From Aegilops tauschii subsp. strangulata (lineage: Eukaryota > Streptophyta > Magnoliopsida > Poales > Poaceae), in assembly GCF_002575655.3 (NCBI RefSeq), contig NC_053040.3, forward strand, positions 358,048,267 through 358,112,266: DNA of 64,000 nucleotides, read 5' to 3'. The notes beneath the pieces are model-generated. The model saw nothing but the letters and a program-made list of their open reading frames with translations. It was not told where the DNA came from and did no database searches. Shown piece by piece: positions 45,800 to 56,113 of this stretch (position 1 is the first letter of the stretch; each line of letters begins with the position of its first letter). Position numbers and translations under genes: made by a program.

Positions 45800-46000
45800 C
45801 CTTCCCTTGGATGAGTGGCAAACGGTTAATCCAGAAGAACTGTTTGCGATGATGTAGAACAACAGAAACGGGTAGCCAGATGAGGGTGTGTGCAATATAT
45901 GGCATACAGTTCACTAGGATGAACTGTGTGTGATTAGGAAACACAATGGAAACAGTTCAACTGAACGAGATGTGTGTGATACGCGGCAAACATGTCTGTA
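45800..46000 (+). repeat. 84-bp repeat, second cluster
   Basis: Two more units with the same landmark GAACTG at 45837 and 45921 (84 bp apart), interrupted by stops. They lie just downstream of the exonuclease gene, on the other side of the foldback element from the first cluster. Confidence 0.7.
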
Positions 46001-46195
46001 ATCGTAAATGTGTGCAAAGACCAATAAATAACATAGACCATTGCTGCTAATAAGCCGTGTGATTTTCTCTGTCTACAGAAGAATAACATGTATATATATA
46101 ACTGAAATAAACATCCAATTACATAAGTGACTATACAGATCATTCGCACAAACCTCAATAAATTGCATGCATTCTAAAGTAGGAGAAACGATCGT

Positions 46196-46939
46196 CTAGT
46201 CATCTACTTCTTGTGACGCTGCCACCACTACTCTGTGGCTCGATCCCTCGTCTGGGGCAGGAACAAGACACTTTGTCATGTCAATGATCCGTCTGTACAG
46301 CTTGTAGCTTGTGTACGCGTCCTTGGCCGCGTACTTGACGTGTTGTTCATCCAGTCTCTCATGCCAAACGTTGTGCCAGGTGATCTTGTCCTTCTTGCTC
46401 TCATCCTTCATTTTCATGTAGTAGGGGTCGACGATGGCCGAGGCGAGGTCAACCAGGGAGTTCAGTTTGTTGTTGTCGCTGCCCCAGACCTTGTAGTGGT
46501 GCTGGATGTTGACAAGATTCGGGCATTTCAAGCCCAAAACCTTGAGCGCTTTTAGATCGTTGGTGGTGTCCACTGTAGCGAAACTATAGTCGGAGCTGTT
46601 GATAAACCTCGAGAAACGCTCGCAAGGCCTTGTGGCCTGGTGGTAGTGGTAGATGAGGACGTCATGTCGCACGCACAACTGGGCAACGGCAACCTTCTGA
46701 TCGTTCCCGGCACGACAGATGCTGTACTCGAGGTCGAAGCCAACCACTTGGTATTTGTCCTCGGCAAGGAATTGCTCCATAGTTTGGATGAAGCTCTCCA
46801 CCAAGACCGGATCGTTTGTGTACACCACCGAGAGGGCATTCCCCCTCACGTGGGTGTCCACTACGTGATGCATGGTGAAATGCCTGTCGTTATCGTCATC
46901 GGCCACTAGGAGCGCCATTAGAGCCACAGGGAGCGCCAT
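46196..46939 (-). CDS. 3'-5' exonuclease, DEDDy / Werner-exonuclease-like
   Basis: Intact 247-codon ORF, the clearest non-transposon-type protein in the window. It has the RNase D/Werner exonuclease fold: motif I VVGFDLEYS (D69, E71), motif II TTNDLKAL (D128) and motif III YAAKDAYTSYKLY (Y203, D207), i.e. all DEDDy residues. Between them are VAVAQLCV and the DLASAIVDPYY stretch typical of the plant proteins. Family members remove nucleotides from 3' ends of DNA or RNA. The plant ones are nuclear or cytosolic and mostly uncharacterised. No signal peptide or helicase domain; the length suits a stand-alone exonuclease domain. The start MALPVALMALLVADDD has a second in-frame ATG at codon 8. Grasses have many copies of this gene, so expression and function are uncertain. 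It lies between repeat clusters. Confidence 0.8.
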   Translation of the reverse strand: MALPVALMALLVADDDNDRHFTMHHVVDTHVRGNALSVVYTNDPVLVESFIQTMEQFLAEDKYQVVGFDLEYSICRAGNDQKVAVAQLCVRHDVLIYHYHQATRPCERFSRFINSSDYSFATVDTTNDLKALKVLGLKCPNLVNIQHHYKVWGSDNNKLNSLVDLASAIVDPYYMKMKDESKKDKITWHNVWHERLDEQHVKYAAKDAYTSYKLYRRIIDMTKCLVPAPDEGSSHRVVVAASQEVDD

Positions 46940-47366
46940 TGGAGCTGCTGGATGTCCTCTCTGTATGTTTCGTCGTGGGTATGCTTATTGTGTCGTGTGA
47001 CGCGAGATATGAAGGTAAATGGCTGCAGGAATAAAAGGGACGGGCGGCCTGGATTCTCGGCGCGTTCGCATGGCAGTTTTTGCAGCGGGTAACTGTATCG
47101 TCGCGCCTCGCCCGGCGCAACCGCATACACACAAACGTGCATGACCGTGCGCCGGCCCAAAACACTGGCAGCGCGCGTGGAGGGATGAGGGCAGAGCACC
47201 CAGAGGGACGCGAGAGCAGAGCACGCGTGGCGGGACGCGAGCAGAGCGCGCCACGGCCGCCTCAACCGCAAGCAAGCACACACATAGAGAAGTTGAACAC
47301 GCAGGAAATGGTCACCTACAAGCCGGCCGACAGTTGCGTCGCTGCGTAGAGAGCGGCCATGTGCTA
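46940..47366. other. Region upstream of the exonuclease gene
   Basis: GC-rich, no gene recognised. Presumed to hold the exonuclease promoter on the minus strand; no canonical TATA box seen within 150 bp. Confidence 0.35.
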
Positions 47367-47571
47367 CTACCTCCGTCTTGCTCCATAGTCCCCTTTATAT
47401 TCTGTGCCATACTTTTCCCTTAAATTTATCCAACAAAATTTTAATGCATGTTACAAAAATTATACAATTGGAAACTATGTTCAAATACGAATCCAACTAT
47501 ATAAATCTTTGGCGACCTGCATTCATATTTTATTTGTTAAATCCTACTTATAAACCAGGACGGGGGTATAG
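47367..47571. mobile_element. Stowaway MITE
   Basis: About 205 bp, ends CTACCTCCGTC and GGACGGGGGTATAG (inverted), flanked by TA at 47365-47366 and 47572-47573. The interior is AT-rich and partly self-complementary. Tc1/mariner type. Confidence 0.65.
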
Positions 47572-47840
47572 TAGGTAATTAAACTGTAATTTTTTTGTAT
47601 TAACCGTATGTCTACGTGGCCTTTCGTCCTCCTCTCACACGTCTTGTCACCCCGCTGCCGCAGACGGCTTACAGCGCAAGCTTGCATAGCGCGCGGGGGC
47701 GTTCTTTTGGCCAAACGGTGGCTCAAATTGGCGCCAATGAATCATTGGTGAGCCTATTCCCGTGCAACCTCGCAGGTTCCCGCGCAAGCTTCCCGCCCGA
47801 CTCAGTGAAATGCCCCAAAATCCCAATGCTTACCGACCTG

Positions 47841-47849
47841 CTATATAAA
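47841..47849 (+). promoter_or_regulatory. TATA box before the coiled-coil ORF
   Basis: CTATATAAA in the context GACCTGCTATATAAACCC, 82 bp before the ATG at 47931 and followed by a pyrimidine-rich leader. Confidence 0.6.
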
Positions 47850-47930
47850 CCCTAACGGCCGGCGAGTCCTGCGTCGCATTTTCCCCTCCTTCCCTGTAGC
47901 TTATCTCGTCTGCTTCTCCCACAATTGCCA

Positions 47931-48770
47931 ATGGCACCGGTCCGTCGTCGTCGCTCAGCCACTCTGTTGTCATTAGAGGACAGCTCCAGCTGGGAGGCTA
48001 CACCACGGCGGCGGCGCAGTCCCCGGTGTAGTGTAGTGCGCGTGGCGTCCCTGTTGGGTGTGCACGGAACACCCACCACAAGCTCCGCTGCCGCTGCCCG
48101 TCGGGAGCTGTTGCCGGCCGCCGTTGCCGCCACACCACCATCGAAAGCCAGGGCCATCGCCCGCTCCGCCGCCACGGCCCAAAGGCGGGAGGTGGCCATC
48201 GTGGCCGCCACCCCACTTCCGGCCATCACCCGCTCCGCCACCGCGGCCCGAAGGCGGGAGGTGGTGGTCGTGGCTGCCACCCCATCGTCGGCCGCCCTGG
48301 CCGCCAGCCCATCGTCGATCGCCCGTGTCATCACCCGCTCCGCCACCGCCGCCCGAAGGTGGGAGGCGGAGGTGGAGGCCCGCACGTGCGTGCAGTGACC
48401 TTGCGCGCTATACCGAGTTCCTGCGGGAGGAGGAGGAGTGCCTCGTCGAGCACGCAAAGAGCCTTATCGCTGCCGTGTCCACGGGACATGCCGCCTTAGA
48501 GGCGAGGAATCAGGAGATCTATGGGGAGAACCACCGCTTCGAGAGGGCTCGTCTGGAGCGTCAGAGGGCGTTCTAGGTGAGCGTCGCTGAAGCTGCGGCA
48601 GCGGCAGGCACCGTATTGCAGTTGTCCCTCTCGTCGGTAGGCTCCTCCTCCTCTACCTTTTACTTAGCGCGCTCGGCAGAGGAGAGGCTGCCGGAAGTAG
48701 TACAAAGCCCCTCCATAGTAGTAGTATTTAGGGGCTATTTTGTTCAGTTCATCTGACTATAGATATGGTG
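47931..48770 (+). pseudogene. Arg/Ala-rich ORF with coiled-coil C-terminus, frameshifted
   Basis: Starts MAPVRRRRSATLLSL, 82 bp after a TATA box. The N-terminal part is built of a repeat of about 22-30 residues around ITRSATAARRREVVVVAATP (three copies, 48130-48380), basic and disordered-looking. A frameshift near 48380 moves the frame to CSDLARYTEFLREEEECL ... AALEARNQEIYGENHRFERA, a clear amphipathic helix/coiled coil. A TAG at 48574-48576 interrupts it, after which the frame stays open with SVAEAAAAAG and a Ser-rich end to about 48770. I recall similar hypothetical proteins in wheat, with no known function. It probably was a real gene and is now broken. Confidence 0.55.
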
Positions 48771-49121
48771 GAACTGTACAACGTACTTAAAATTAGCATG
48801 TATATATAGTCGAACTAGCTATTTCAGTACGTGGTTGGCAACAATTGGGGAAACGTTTGCTCGGTGCAGCTGTCGATTTGAACTGTTTGCATAAAGAACG
48901 ACTGCTTAATCTATGAGTGAAATCTATGCTTAATTACTGAATTTTGGTTGCAAAAATTAGATAGTGCTAGTGATTTTTAGCTGCATATTTTGACAAATCA
49001 CAGCGTTACAAGGATTGACAAATGGCAATGGTTACTAGATCAACAAATGTCAATCTTTCTTGTTTGACAAATGGCAAATTACCCAATATGAGAGATGCAA
49101 ATCTTACCAAATTGTTTGTAC
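48771..49121. other. AT-rich spacer
   Basis: No gene. It contains one GAACTGTTTGC motif at 48877 resembling the repeat landmarks on both sides. Confidence 0.4.
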
Positions 49122-49365
49122 GTGGTTGCACACGGGTCATCCAAAACAACTGTTTGCGTTGAAGGGATGCACAAATCCTGCGCAGCAAATTCTCCCTTGA
49201 CTTAAGGGGGAAGACCATAGCTCTCACTTTGCATCCGGGTGTTCTATCTCAAACGTTTGCGATCAAGAGCTGCAGAAATCCTACTCGGCACATTTTCCCT
49301 TGGCTTCCTGGGGAAGCTGTCGGTTTGCATACGGGTGTTCTAACTGAAACATTTGCGATGAGTGT
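49122..49365 (+). repeat. Diverged direct repeats of about 100 bp
   Basis: Three copies marked by GTTTGCG (49152, 49255) and TTTGCGATG (about 49350), each preceded by TGCA-x-ACGGGTGTTCTA-like sequence and followed by TGCAGAAATCCT-like sequence. They share the core AAC-x-GTTTGCGAT with the 84-bp repeats at 44.9 and 45.8 kb. Confidence 0.55.
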
Positions 49366-49475
49366 TTATATTTAAAAACCATTGACGTTTTTTTCAAAAA
49401 AAATCGTTTGATAGGTCTGTACATTAAGAGAGAAAAACGCAAGTTCATTCAAACCATATCTTTCATTCAGTTACA

Positions 49476-50213
49476 CTAAGGATTTATATTCATATGATCG
49501 AGAATTCGAGATACAGTATTAAACCCCAAAAAAACTATTTCCGGTGGCGGCGGAGGCGGCGTGCACGGAATGTCATTGTTGTCATCCTCCAGGATGTCAT
49601 TGTTGAAGTCTTGAAGGCAGCACGGAATGTTCTTCACTTGTAAATCAAACATCCTGTTGTCGCGCGATTGACGGGCGGGGAGCGGGAGGACAACAACTGG
49701 CAGCGCTGAGAGGTAGCGGTCGATGGCGGCGTCCCATGCCGCTAAGGGGGGCGCGCGCAAGGGCACATGCGCGGCGGGTGCAGCCAAACGCATGGGGACT
49801 GGCGCCGCGGTGGATGGAGGGGCACGCACGGGCACGGGCACAGGTGCGGCGCGTGCAGCCAAACGCATGGGGACCGGCGCCGCGGTGGGTGGAGGGGGGC
49901 GCACGGGCATGGGCACGGGCGCTGGCGCTGGCATGTACATGAGCTCGTGCGGGTCCGCGGAGACCTCACTGATGCCCGCGGCTTCCAGCTCTGCGATAGT
50001 GCTCGGCGACCAGCTCGTCAATGCTACGGGGATGGTCGCTGGCGCGGGCGCGACGATGGGAGCTGGGACGGGATTGGGGGCAGAAACTGCCGCGGCCAGC
50101 TCCTTCAGGGCCATGTCCATGAGGCCCCATTCCACCTTATTTTCTATCTCCTCCGGCTCGGAGTCGACTTCACCAAACTTGAAGACTAGTGGCAGATGAT
50201 CATTCTGCGCCAT
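49476..50213 (-). CDS. Ala/Pro-rich hypothetical protein
   Basis: Intact 245-codon ORF from MAQNDHLPLVFKFGEVDSE. The N-terminal part is acidic (SEPEEIENKVEWGLMDMALKEL). A short SWSPSTIAELEAAGI segment follows, then a low-complexity middle of APVPM/PVPVRAPP repeats (at DNA level a unit of about 75 bp duplicated at 49740-49920), and a C-terminal part with a WDAAIDRYLSALPVVVLPLPARQSRDNRMFDLQVK stretch (positions 150-190) and PPPPPPEIVFLGF. No membrane segment or known domain. The complementary strand also has long open frames because of the GC-rich repeat, so coding is supported mainly by the non-repetitive ends. Function unknown. Confidence 0.45.
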   Translation of the reverse strand: MAQNDHLPLVFKFGEVDSEPEEIENKVEWGLMDMALKELAAAVSAPNPVPAPIVAPAPATIPVALTSWSPSTIAELEAAGISEVSADPHELMYMPAPAPVPMPVRPPPPTAAPVPMRLAARAAPVPVPVRAPPSTAAPVPMRLAAPAAHVPLRAPPLAAWDAAIDRYLSALPVVVLPLPARQSRDNRMFDLQVKNIPCCLQDFNNDILEDDNNDIPCTPPPPPPEIVFLGFNTVSRILDHMNINP

Positions 50214-50343
50214 GGCGTTGGTGGAGGTCTGAGGGAGGGGAATGGGAGGCGAACAGTAAGGCCGCCTGTATTAAACAGCGGATTGGGCGCCATTAATGGA
50301 GAGGAAGGCAGGCGACCATGGAAGTCAAAGGGCTTGCTTCCCA

Positions 50344-50418
50344 GTGAGCCTGCGCAGCGTACAGCTTGCACGCTTCTCGGTGAGCCTGCGCATTGGAGGA
50401 CAGCTTGCACGCCTCCTG
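50344..50418. repeat. Short tandem duplication upstream of the Ala/Pro-rich ORF
   Basis: GTGAGCCTGCGCA...ACAGCTTGCACGC occurs twice in about 75 bp. Confidence 0.6.
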
Positions 50419-50599
50419 TTCAGTCAAGCAGCTGTCCGCACGGCACCTCCTATAGCCATTAAAACCAAGAGACGTGGCGTCACGTGAATGGTTAACAAAA
50501 CGTACACGATTTGAATTATACAAATGTTTGAGATATTAAAGTGGCATCTATTTTTCCGAAATGCCTTTGTTCGCTGTTATTCGAGTGCACCTTCTCTCA

Positions 50600-52495
50600 A
50601 AATGTACACAAAAATACCACAGCATGTCGGGTGCCATTCCATGATAGCATGCCAAGTTTCATGAATTTCAGACGAGTTTTGGATTTAATAGAATTTAAAA
50701 ATAAACTATCTCAACGTTTTGTCGGTAATCAACAGTGCCCTGGTGTTTGAAATTCATTATCATTTCTTGCATGGGACCTAAGCATGCACCCAAGGACACA
50801 GATTTGATTTTTCAACCAATTTATATGCACTGGAGCATGTGCATGTAGTTCAAATTTGAATTATGCACATAAAATGCCTAGAAAACCCAGTTAATGTACA
50901 AAAATGTCCAAACGAACCCCTAAAAATTCCAAAATTTAACACAACACTCCTGTTGTTCTATGTTGACACTTGAAATTTTTGGAAAGCAATAAGAAGCAGC
51001 GGTTATCGTTTCATCCCCAAAGGTGGCATGTTCCCTACCGAAACCATCAGGCTTGTTGTGAGAAGCTCCGGTTTGTGAGAAGCTTATGCCCAAACCTGCC
51101 CCAAATGGGACAAAAAAATCACCACGGCATGTTGATTCCGCTGGATGATAGCATGCCAAGTTTCATGAATTTCAGACGAGTTTTGGATATACTAGAAGTT
51201 AAAAACCAGGTATCTCAATGTTTGCGGCCGAGTGACGGTGGTAGGGTGTTTGAAACTCATTCCCGTTTCTTGCATGGGACCTAAGCATGCACCCAAGGAC
51301 ACATAATTGATTTTTCAACCAATATATATGCACTGGAGCATGTGCATGTAGTTCAAACTTGAATTATGCACATAAAATTCCTAGAAAACCCAGTTAATGT
51401 ATAAAAATGTCCAAACAAACCCCGAAAAATTCCAAAATTTAACACAACACTCCTGTTGTTCTATGTTGACACTAGAAATGTTTTGAAAGCAATAAGAGGC
51501 AACGTATATTGTTTCGTCCCCAAAGGTGGCACGTTCCCAACTGAAATCATCAGGCTTGTTGTGAGAAGCTCCAGTTTGTGAGAAGCTTATGCCCAAACCT
51601 GCCCCAAATGGGACAAAAAGATTACCACGGCATGTTGATGCCGCTCCATGATAGCATGCCAAGTTTCATGAATTTCAGACGAGTTTTGGATTTACTAGAA
51701 TTTAAAAACCAGGTATCTCAATGTTTGCGGCCGAGTGACGGTTGCAGGGTGTTTGAAACTCATTCCCGTTTCTTGCATGGGACCTAAGCATGCACCCAAG
51801 GACACAGAATTGATTTTCAACCAATTTATATGCACTGGAGCTTGTGCATGTAGTTCAAACTTGAATTATGCACATAAAATGCCTAGAAAACCCAGTTAAT
51901 GTATACAAATGTCCAAACGAACCCCGAAAAATTCCAAAATTTAACACAACACTCCTGTTGTCCTATGTTGACACTAGAAATTTTTTGAAAACAATAAGAG
52001 GCAATGGATATCGTTTCATCCCCAAAGGTAGCACATTCCATACCGCAACCATCAGGCTTATTGTGAGAAGCTCTGGCTTGTGAGAAACTCTGGTTTGTGA
52101 GAAGCTTATACCCAAACCTGCCCCAAATGGGACAAAAATTTTACCACGACATGTTGATGCCGCTCCATGATAGCATGCCAAGTTTCATGAATTTCAGACG
52201 AGTTTTGGATTTACTAGAATTACAAAAGCAGGTACCTCAATGTTTGCTTGAGAGCCACGGTGCCGTGGTGTTTGAAATTCATCCCCATTTCTTGCATGGG
52301 ACATTAGCATAAACCCATGGACACATATATGATTTTACAACCCATGTTGGTGCACCGGAGTATGTGCATGTAGTTTAATTTTGAATTGTGCACCTGAAAT
52401 GGATAGAAAACCAATTTAATGTATCAAATGTCCAAACGAACCCTGAATTATTTCAATATTTTTACGACACACATATAGTTGCATGTTCACGGCAG
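50600..52495. repeat. Tandem array of ~503-bp units
   Basis: The landmark CATGCCAAGTTTCATG occurs at 50648, 51152, 51655 and 52174, giving units of 504, 503 and 519 bp, with a partial unit on each side. The third unit is longer because of a small GTGAGAA-x-CTCTGG-type duplication near 52063-52110. The short frames in both strands recur in each unit and are by-products of the repeat. The right-most partial unit is the most diverged. It may belong to a decayed DNA transposon or be a small satellite. Confidence 0.85.
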
Positions 52496-53020
52496 ATAAA
52501 AGTTCTAGCAATTCAAACACCTTCCATTGCCGCTGTGGCCCCATCATGTAATTCAAATCAACATGAAAAATCAAGTAGATCCCACATAGTTTATTATAAC
52601 CAACCTTGTGAGATGCGGTACAAAATATCCTGGAGCACCGTCGGTGTATAGTACACCTATGGCTTACGCGAAAGGTGCGTTGGCTACTGTCCACAGCTGG
52701 CGTGTCAAGCACACTAGCTCGCTCCCCAAATATCATTTCACTGTTCAATCGTCGCTGGTGAAAGATGGGGACGTGGACCCGCGCCGTGAGGGCAACTTCG
52801 GCTGCCCACTCCGGCGAGAGCGCGGCCACAGCCGCCATGCGCGTGCTAACAAGGTGCATGAGCGCGGCCACAAACTGCTACCGGGCGGCCAGGGCAACCC
52901 AAATGGCCATTGTTGCTTCTCAGGTGGCGGCAGCAACATCTGCCTCGGGGATAGCAACTGGCGAGAGCGGCACAGCAGCTGTCCATTCTGCAGCGGCGGC
53001 CTTGGCCCTGATGGAGGCCG
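52496..53020. other. Sequence between the array and Copia E
   Basis: A GC-rich, Ala/Arg-coding-biased stretch (52750-53020) is open on both strands without a domain. It ends at the Copia E insertion (flank GGCCG). No supported gene. Confidence 0.35.
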
Positions 53021-54752
53021 TGTTGGGGAACGCAGTAATTTCAAAAAAATTCCTACGATTACGCAAGATCTATCTAGGTGATGCATAGCAACGAGGGGGA
53101 GAGTATTGTCTACGTACCCTCGTAGACCTAAAGCGGAAGCGTTATGACAACACGGTTGATGTAGTCGTACGTCTTCACGATCCGGCCGATCCTAGCACCG
53201 AAGGTACGGCACCTCCGCGATCTGCACTCGTTCAGCTCGGTGACATCCCACGAACTCTAGATCCAGCTAAGGTCAAGGGAGAGTTTGGTCAGCACGACGG
53301 CGTGGTGACGGTGATGATGAAGTTACCGGCGCAGGGCTCCGCCTAAGCACTACAACGATATGACCGAGGTGGAAATCTATGGAGGGGGGCACCGCACACG
53401 GCTAAACAATCAACTTGTGTGTCCTAGGGTGCCCCCTGCCCCCATATATAGAGGAGCAAGGGGGAGGCCGGCCGGCCCCTAGGGCGCGCCCCCAAGAGGG
53501 GATTCCTACTAGGACTCCATGTCCTAGTAGGAATCCACCAAGAGGGAGAGATTGGGAAGGAAGGAAGAGGGGGGAGGGAAGGAAAGGGGGGGCGCTGCCC
53601 CTTTACCCTAGTCCAATTCGGACCCAAGGGGGGGGGCACGGCCAGCCCCTCCTGGCCCTTCCTCTCTTCCCACTAAGGCCGATAGAGGCCCATTAGATCC
53701 CCGGAGGGGTTCCGGTAACCCTCCGACACTCCGGTTTATCCGGAACTCTTTCAGAACACTTCCGGTGTCCGAACATATCCGCCCAATATATCAATCTTTA
53801 TGTCCCGACCATTTCGAGACTCCTCGTCATGTCCGTGATCACTTCCGGGACTCCGAACTACCTTCGGTACATCAAAACACATAAACTCATAATACCGATC
53901 ATCATCAAACATTAAGCGTGCGGACCCTATGGGTTCGAGAACTATGTAGACATGACCGAGACTCATCTACGGTCAATAACCAATAGCGGAACCTGGATGC
54001 TCATATTGGTTCCTACATATTCCACGAAGATCTTTATCGGTCAACCGCAGAACAACATACGTTGTTCCCTTTGTCATCGGTATGTTACTTGCCCGAGATT
54101 CGATCGTCGGTATCTCAATACCTAGTTCAATCTCGTTACCGGCAAGTCTCTTTACTCGTTCCGTAATTCATCATCCCGCAAATAACTCATTAGTCAGATT
54201 GCTTGCAAGGCTTATAGTTATGTACATTACCGAGAGGGCCCAGAGATACCTCTCCGACAATCGGAGTGATAAATCCTCATCTCGATCTATGCCAACTCAA
54301 CAAACACCATCGGAGACACCTGTAGAGCATCTTTATAATCACCCAGTTACGTTGTGACATTTGATAGCACACTAAGTGTCCCTCTAGTATTCGGGAGTTA
54401 CATAATCTCATAGTCATAGGAACATGCATAAGTCATGAAGAAAGCAATAGCAAGAAACTACACGATCATCATGCTAAGCTAACGGATGGGTCAAGTCAAT
54501 CACCTCATTCTCTAATGATGTGATCCCGTTAATCAAATGACAACTCAAGTCTATGGCTAGGAAACTTAACCATCTTTGATTCAACGAGCTAGTCAAGTAG
54601 AGGCATACTAGTGACACTCTGTTTGTCTATGTATTCACGCATGTACTAAGTTCTCGATTAATACAATTCTAGCATGAATAATAAACATTTATCATGTTAT
54701 ATGGAAATATAAATAACAACTTTATTATTGCCTCTAGGGCATATTTCCTTCA
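53021..54752 (-). repeat. 3' LTR of Copia E
   Basis: 1732 bp, edges TGTTGGGGAACG and TTTCCTTCA. More diverged from C's LTRs than those are from each other. A CATATATAGAGG region near 53452 marks the core promoter position. Confidence 0.9.
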
Positions 54753-54765
54753 GACTCCCACTTGC
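54753..54765 (-). other. Polypurine tract of Copia E
   Basis: The minus strand GCAAGTGGGAGTC precedes the LTR start TGAAGG. Confidence 0.7.
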
Positions 54766-54785
54766 ACTAGAGTCAATAATCTGGA

Positions 54786-56113
54786 TTACATTGTAATGAT
54801 TCTAACACCCATGGAGCCTTGGTGCTGATCAAGTTTTGCTCGTGAGAGAGGCTTAGTCAACGGGTCTGCAACATTCAGATCCGTATGTATCTTGCAAATC
54901 TCTATGTCCCCTTCCGACACTTGATGACAGATGGAATTGAAGCGTCTCTTGATATGCTTGGTTCTCTTGTGAAATCTGGATTCCTTCGCCAAGGCAATTG
55001 CTCCAGTATTGTCACAAAAGATTTTCATTGGACTCGATGCACTAGGTATGACAACTAGATCGGATATGAACTCCTTCATCCGGACTCCTTCATTTGATGC
55101 TTCCGAAGCAGCTATGTATTCCGCTTCACACGTAGACCCCGCCACGACACTCTGCTTAGAACTGCACCAACTAACAGCTCCACCGTTCAATATAAACACG
55201 TATCCGGTTTGCGACTTAGAGTCATCCAGATCAGTGTCGAAGCATGCATCGACGTAACCATTTACGACGAGCTCTTTGTCACCTCCATAAATGAGAAACA
55301 TATCCTTAGTCCTTTTCAGGTATTTCAGGATGTTCTTGACCGCTGTCCAGTGATCCACTCATGGATTACTTTGGTACCTCCCTACTATACTTATAGCAAG
55401 GCACACATCAGGTCTGGTACACAACATTGCATACATGATAGAATCTATGGCTGAAGCATAGGGAATGACTTTCATTTTCTCTCTATCTTCTGCAGTGGTC
55501 GGGCATTGAGTCTCACTCGACTTCACACCTTGTAACACAGGCAAGAACCCTTTCTTTGAATGGTCCATTTTGAACTTCTTCAAAATCTTATCAAGGTATG
55601 TGCTTTGTGAAAGTCCAATTAAGCGTCTTGATCTATCTCTATTGATCTTGATGCCCAATATATAAGCAGCTTCACCGAGGTCTTTTATTGAAAAGCTTTT
55701 ATTCAAGTATCCTTTTATGCTATCCAGAAATTCTATATCATTTCCAGTCAACAATATGTCATCCACATATAATATCAGAAATGCTACAGAGCTCCCACTC
55801 ACTTTCTTGTAAATATAGGCTTCTCCAAAAGTCTGTATAAAACCATATGCTTTAATCACACTATCAAAACGTTTATTCCAGTTCCGGAGGCTTGCACCAG
55901 TCCATAAATGGATCGCTGGAGCTTGCACACTTTGTTAGCATCCTTTGGATCGACAAAACCTTCTGGTTGCATCATATACAACTCTTCTTCCAGAAATCCA
56001 TTTAGGAATGCAATTTTGACATGCATTTGCCAAATTTCATAATCATAAAATGCAGCAATTGCTAACATGATTCGGACAGACTTAAGCATCGCTACGGGCG
56101 AGAAAGTCTCGTC
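54786..56113 (-). pseudogene. Reverse transcriptase-RNase H of Copia E
   Basis: Same domains as in C. RT is at 56089-55359, in two frames joined by a frameshift near 55880 (GLVQAS / RNWNKRFDSV), with catalytic LYVDDILLTG intact. RNase H is at 55358-54786 (GYVDACFDTD, CEAEYIAASEA, IFCDNTGAI). A TGA separates the two halves near 55359-55361 where the frame would read YQSNPG. A further stop lies just upstream at about 56114-56116 (TAA after GVD). RT active-site residues are better preserved than in C, but the frame is broken. Confidence 0.85.

Noticed and set aside
50541..52312. Several 65-105 codon frames repeated on both strands in the 503-bp units
   Set aside because: They recur unit by unit with stops and shifts and have no domain; by-products of the tandem array.
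52416..53081. Frames on both strands before Copia E as a gene interrupted by E
   Set aside because: Both strands are open because of Ala/Arg-rich GC composition; no domain, start or splice evidence.
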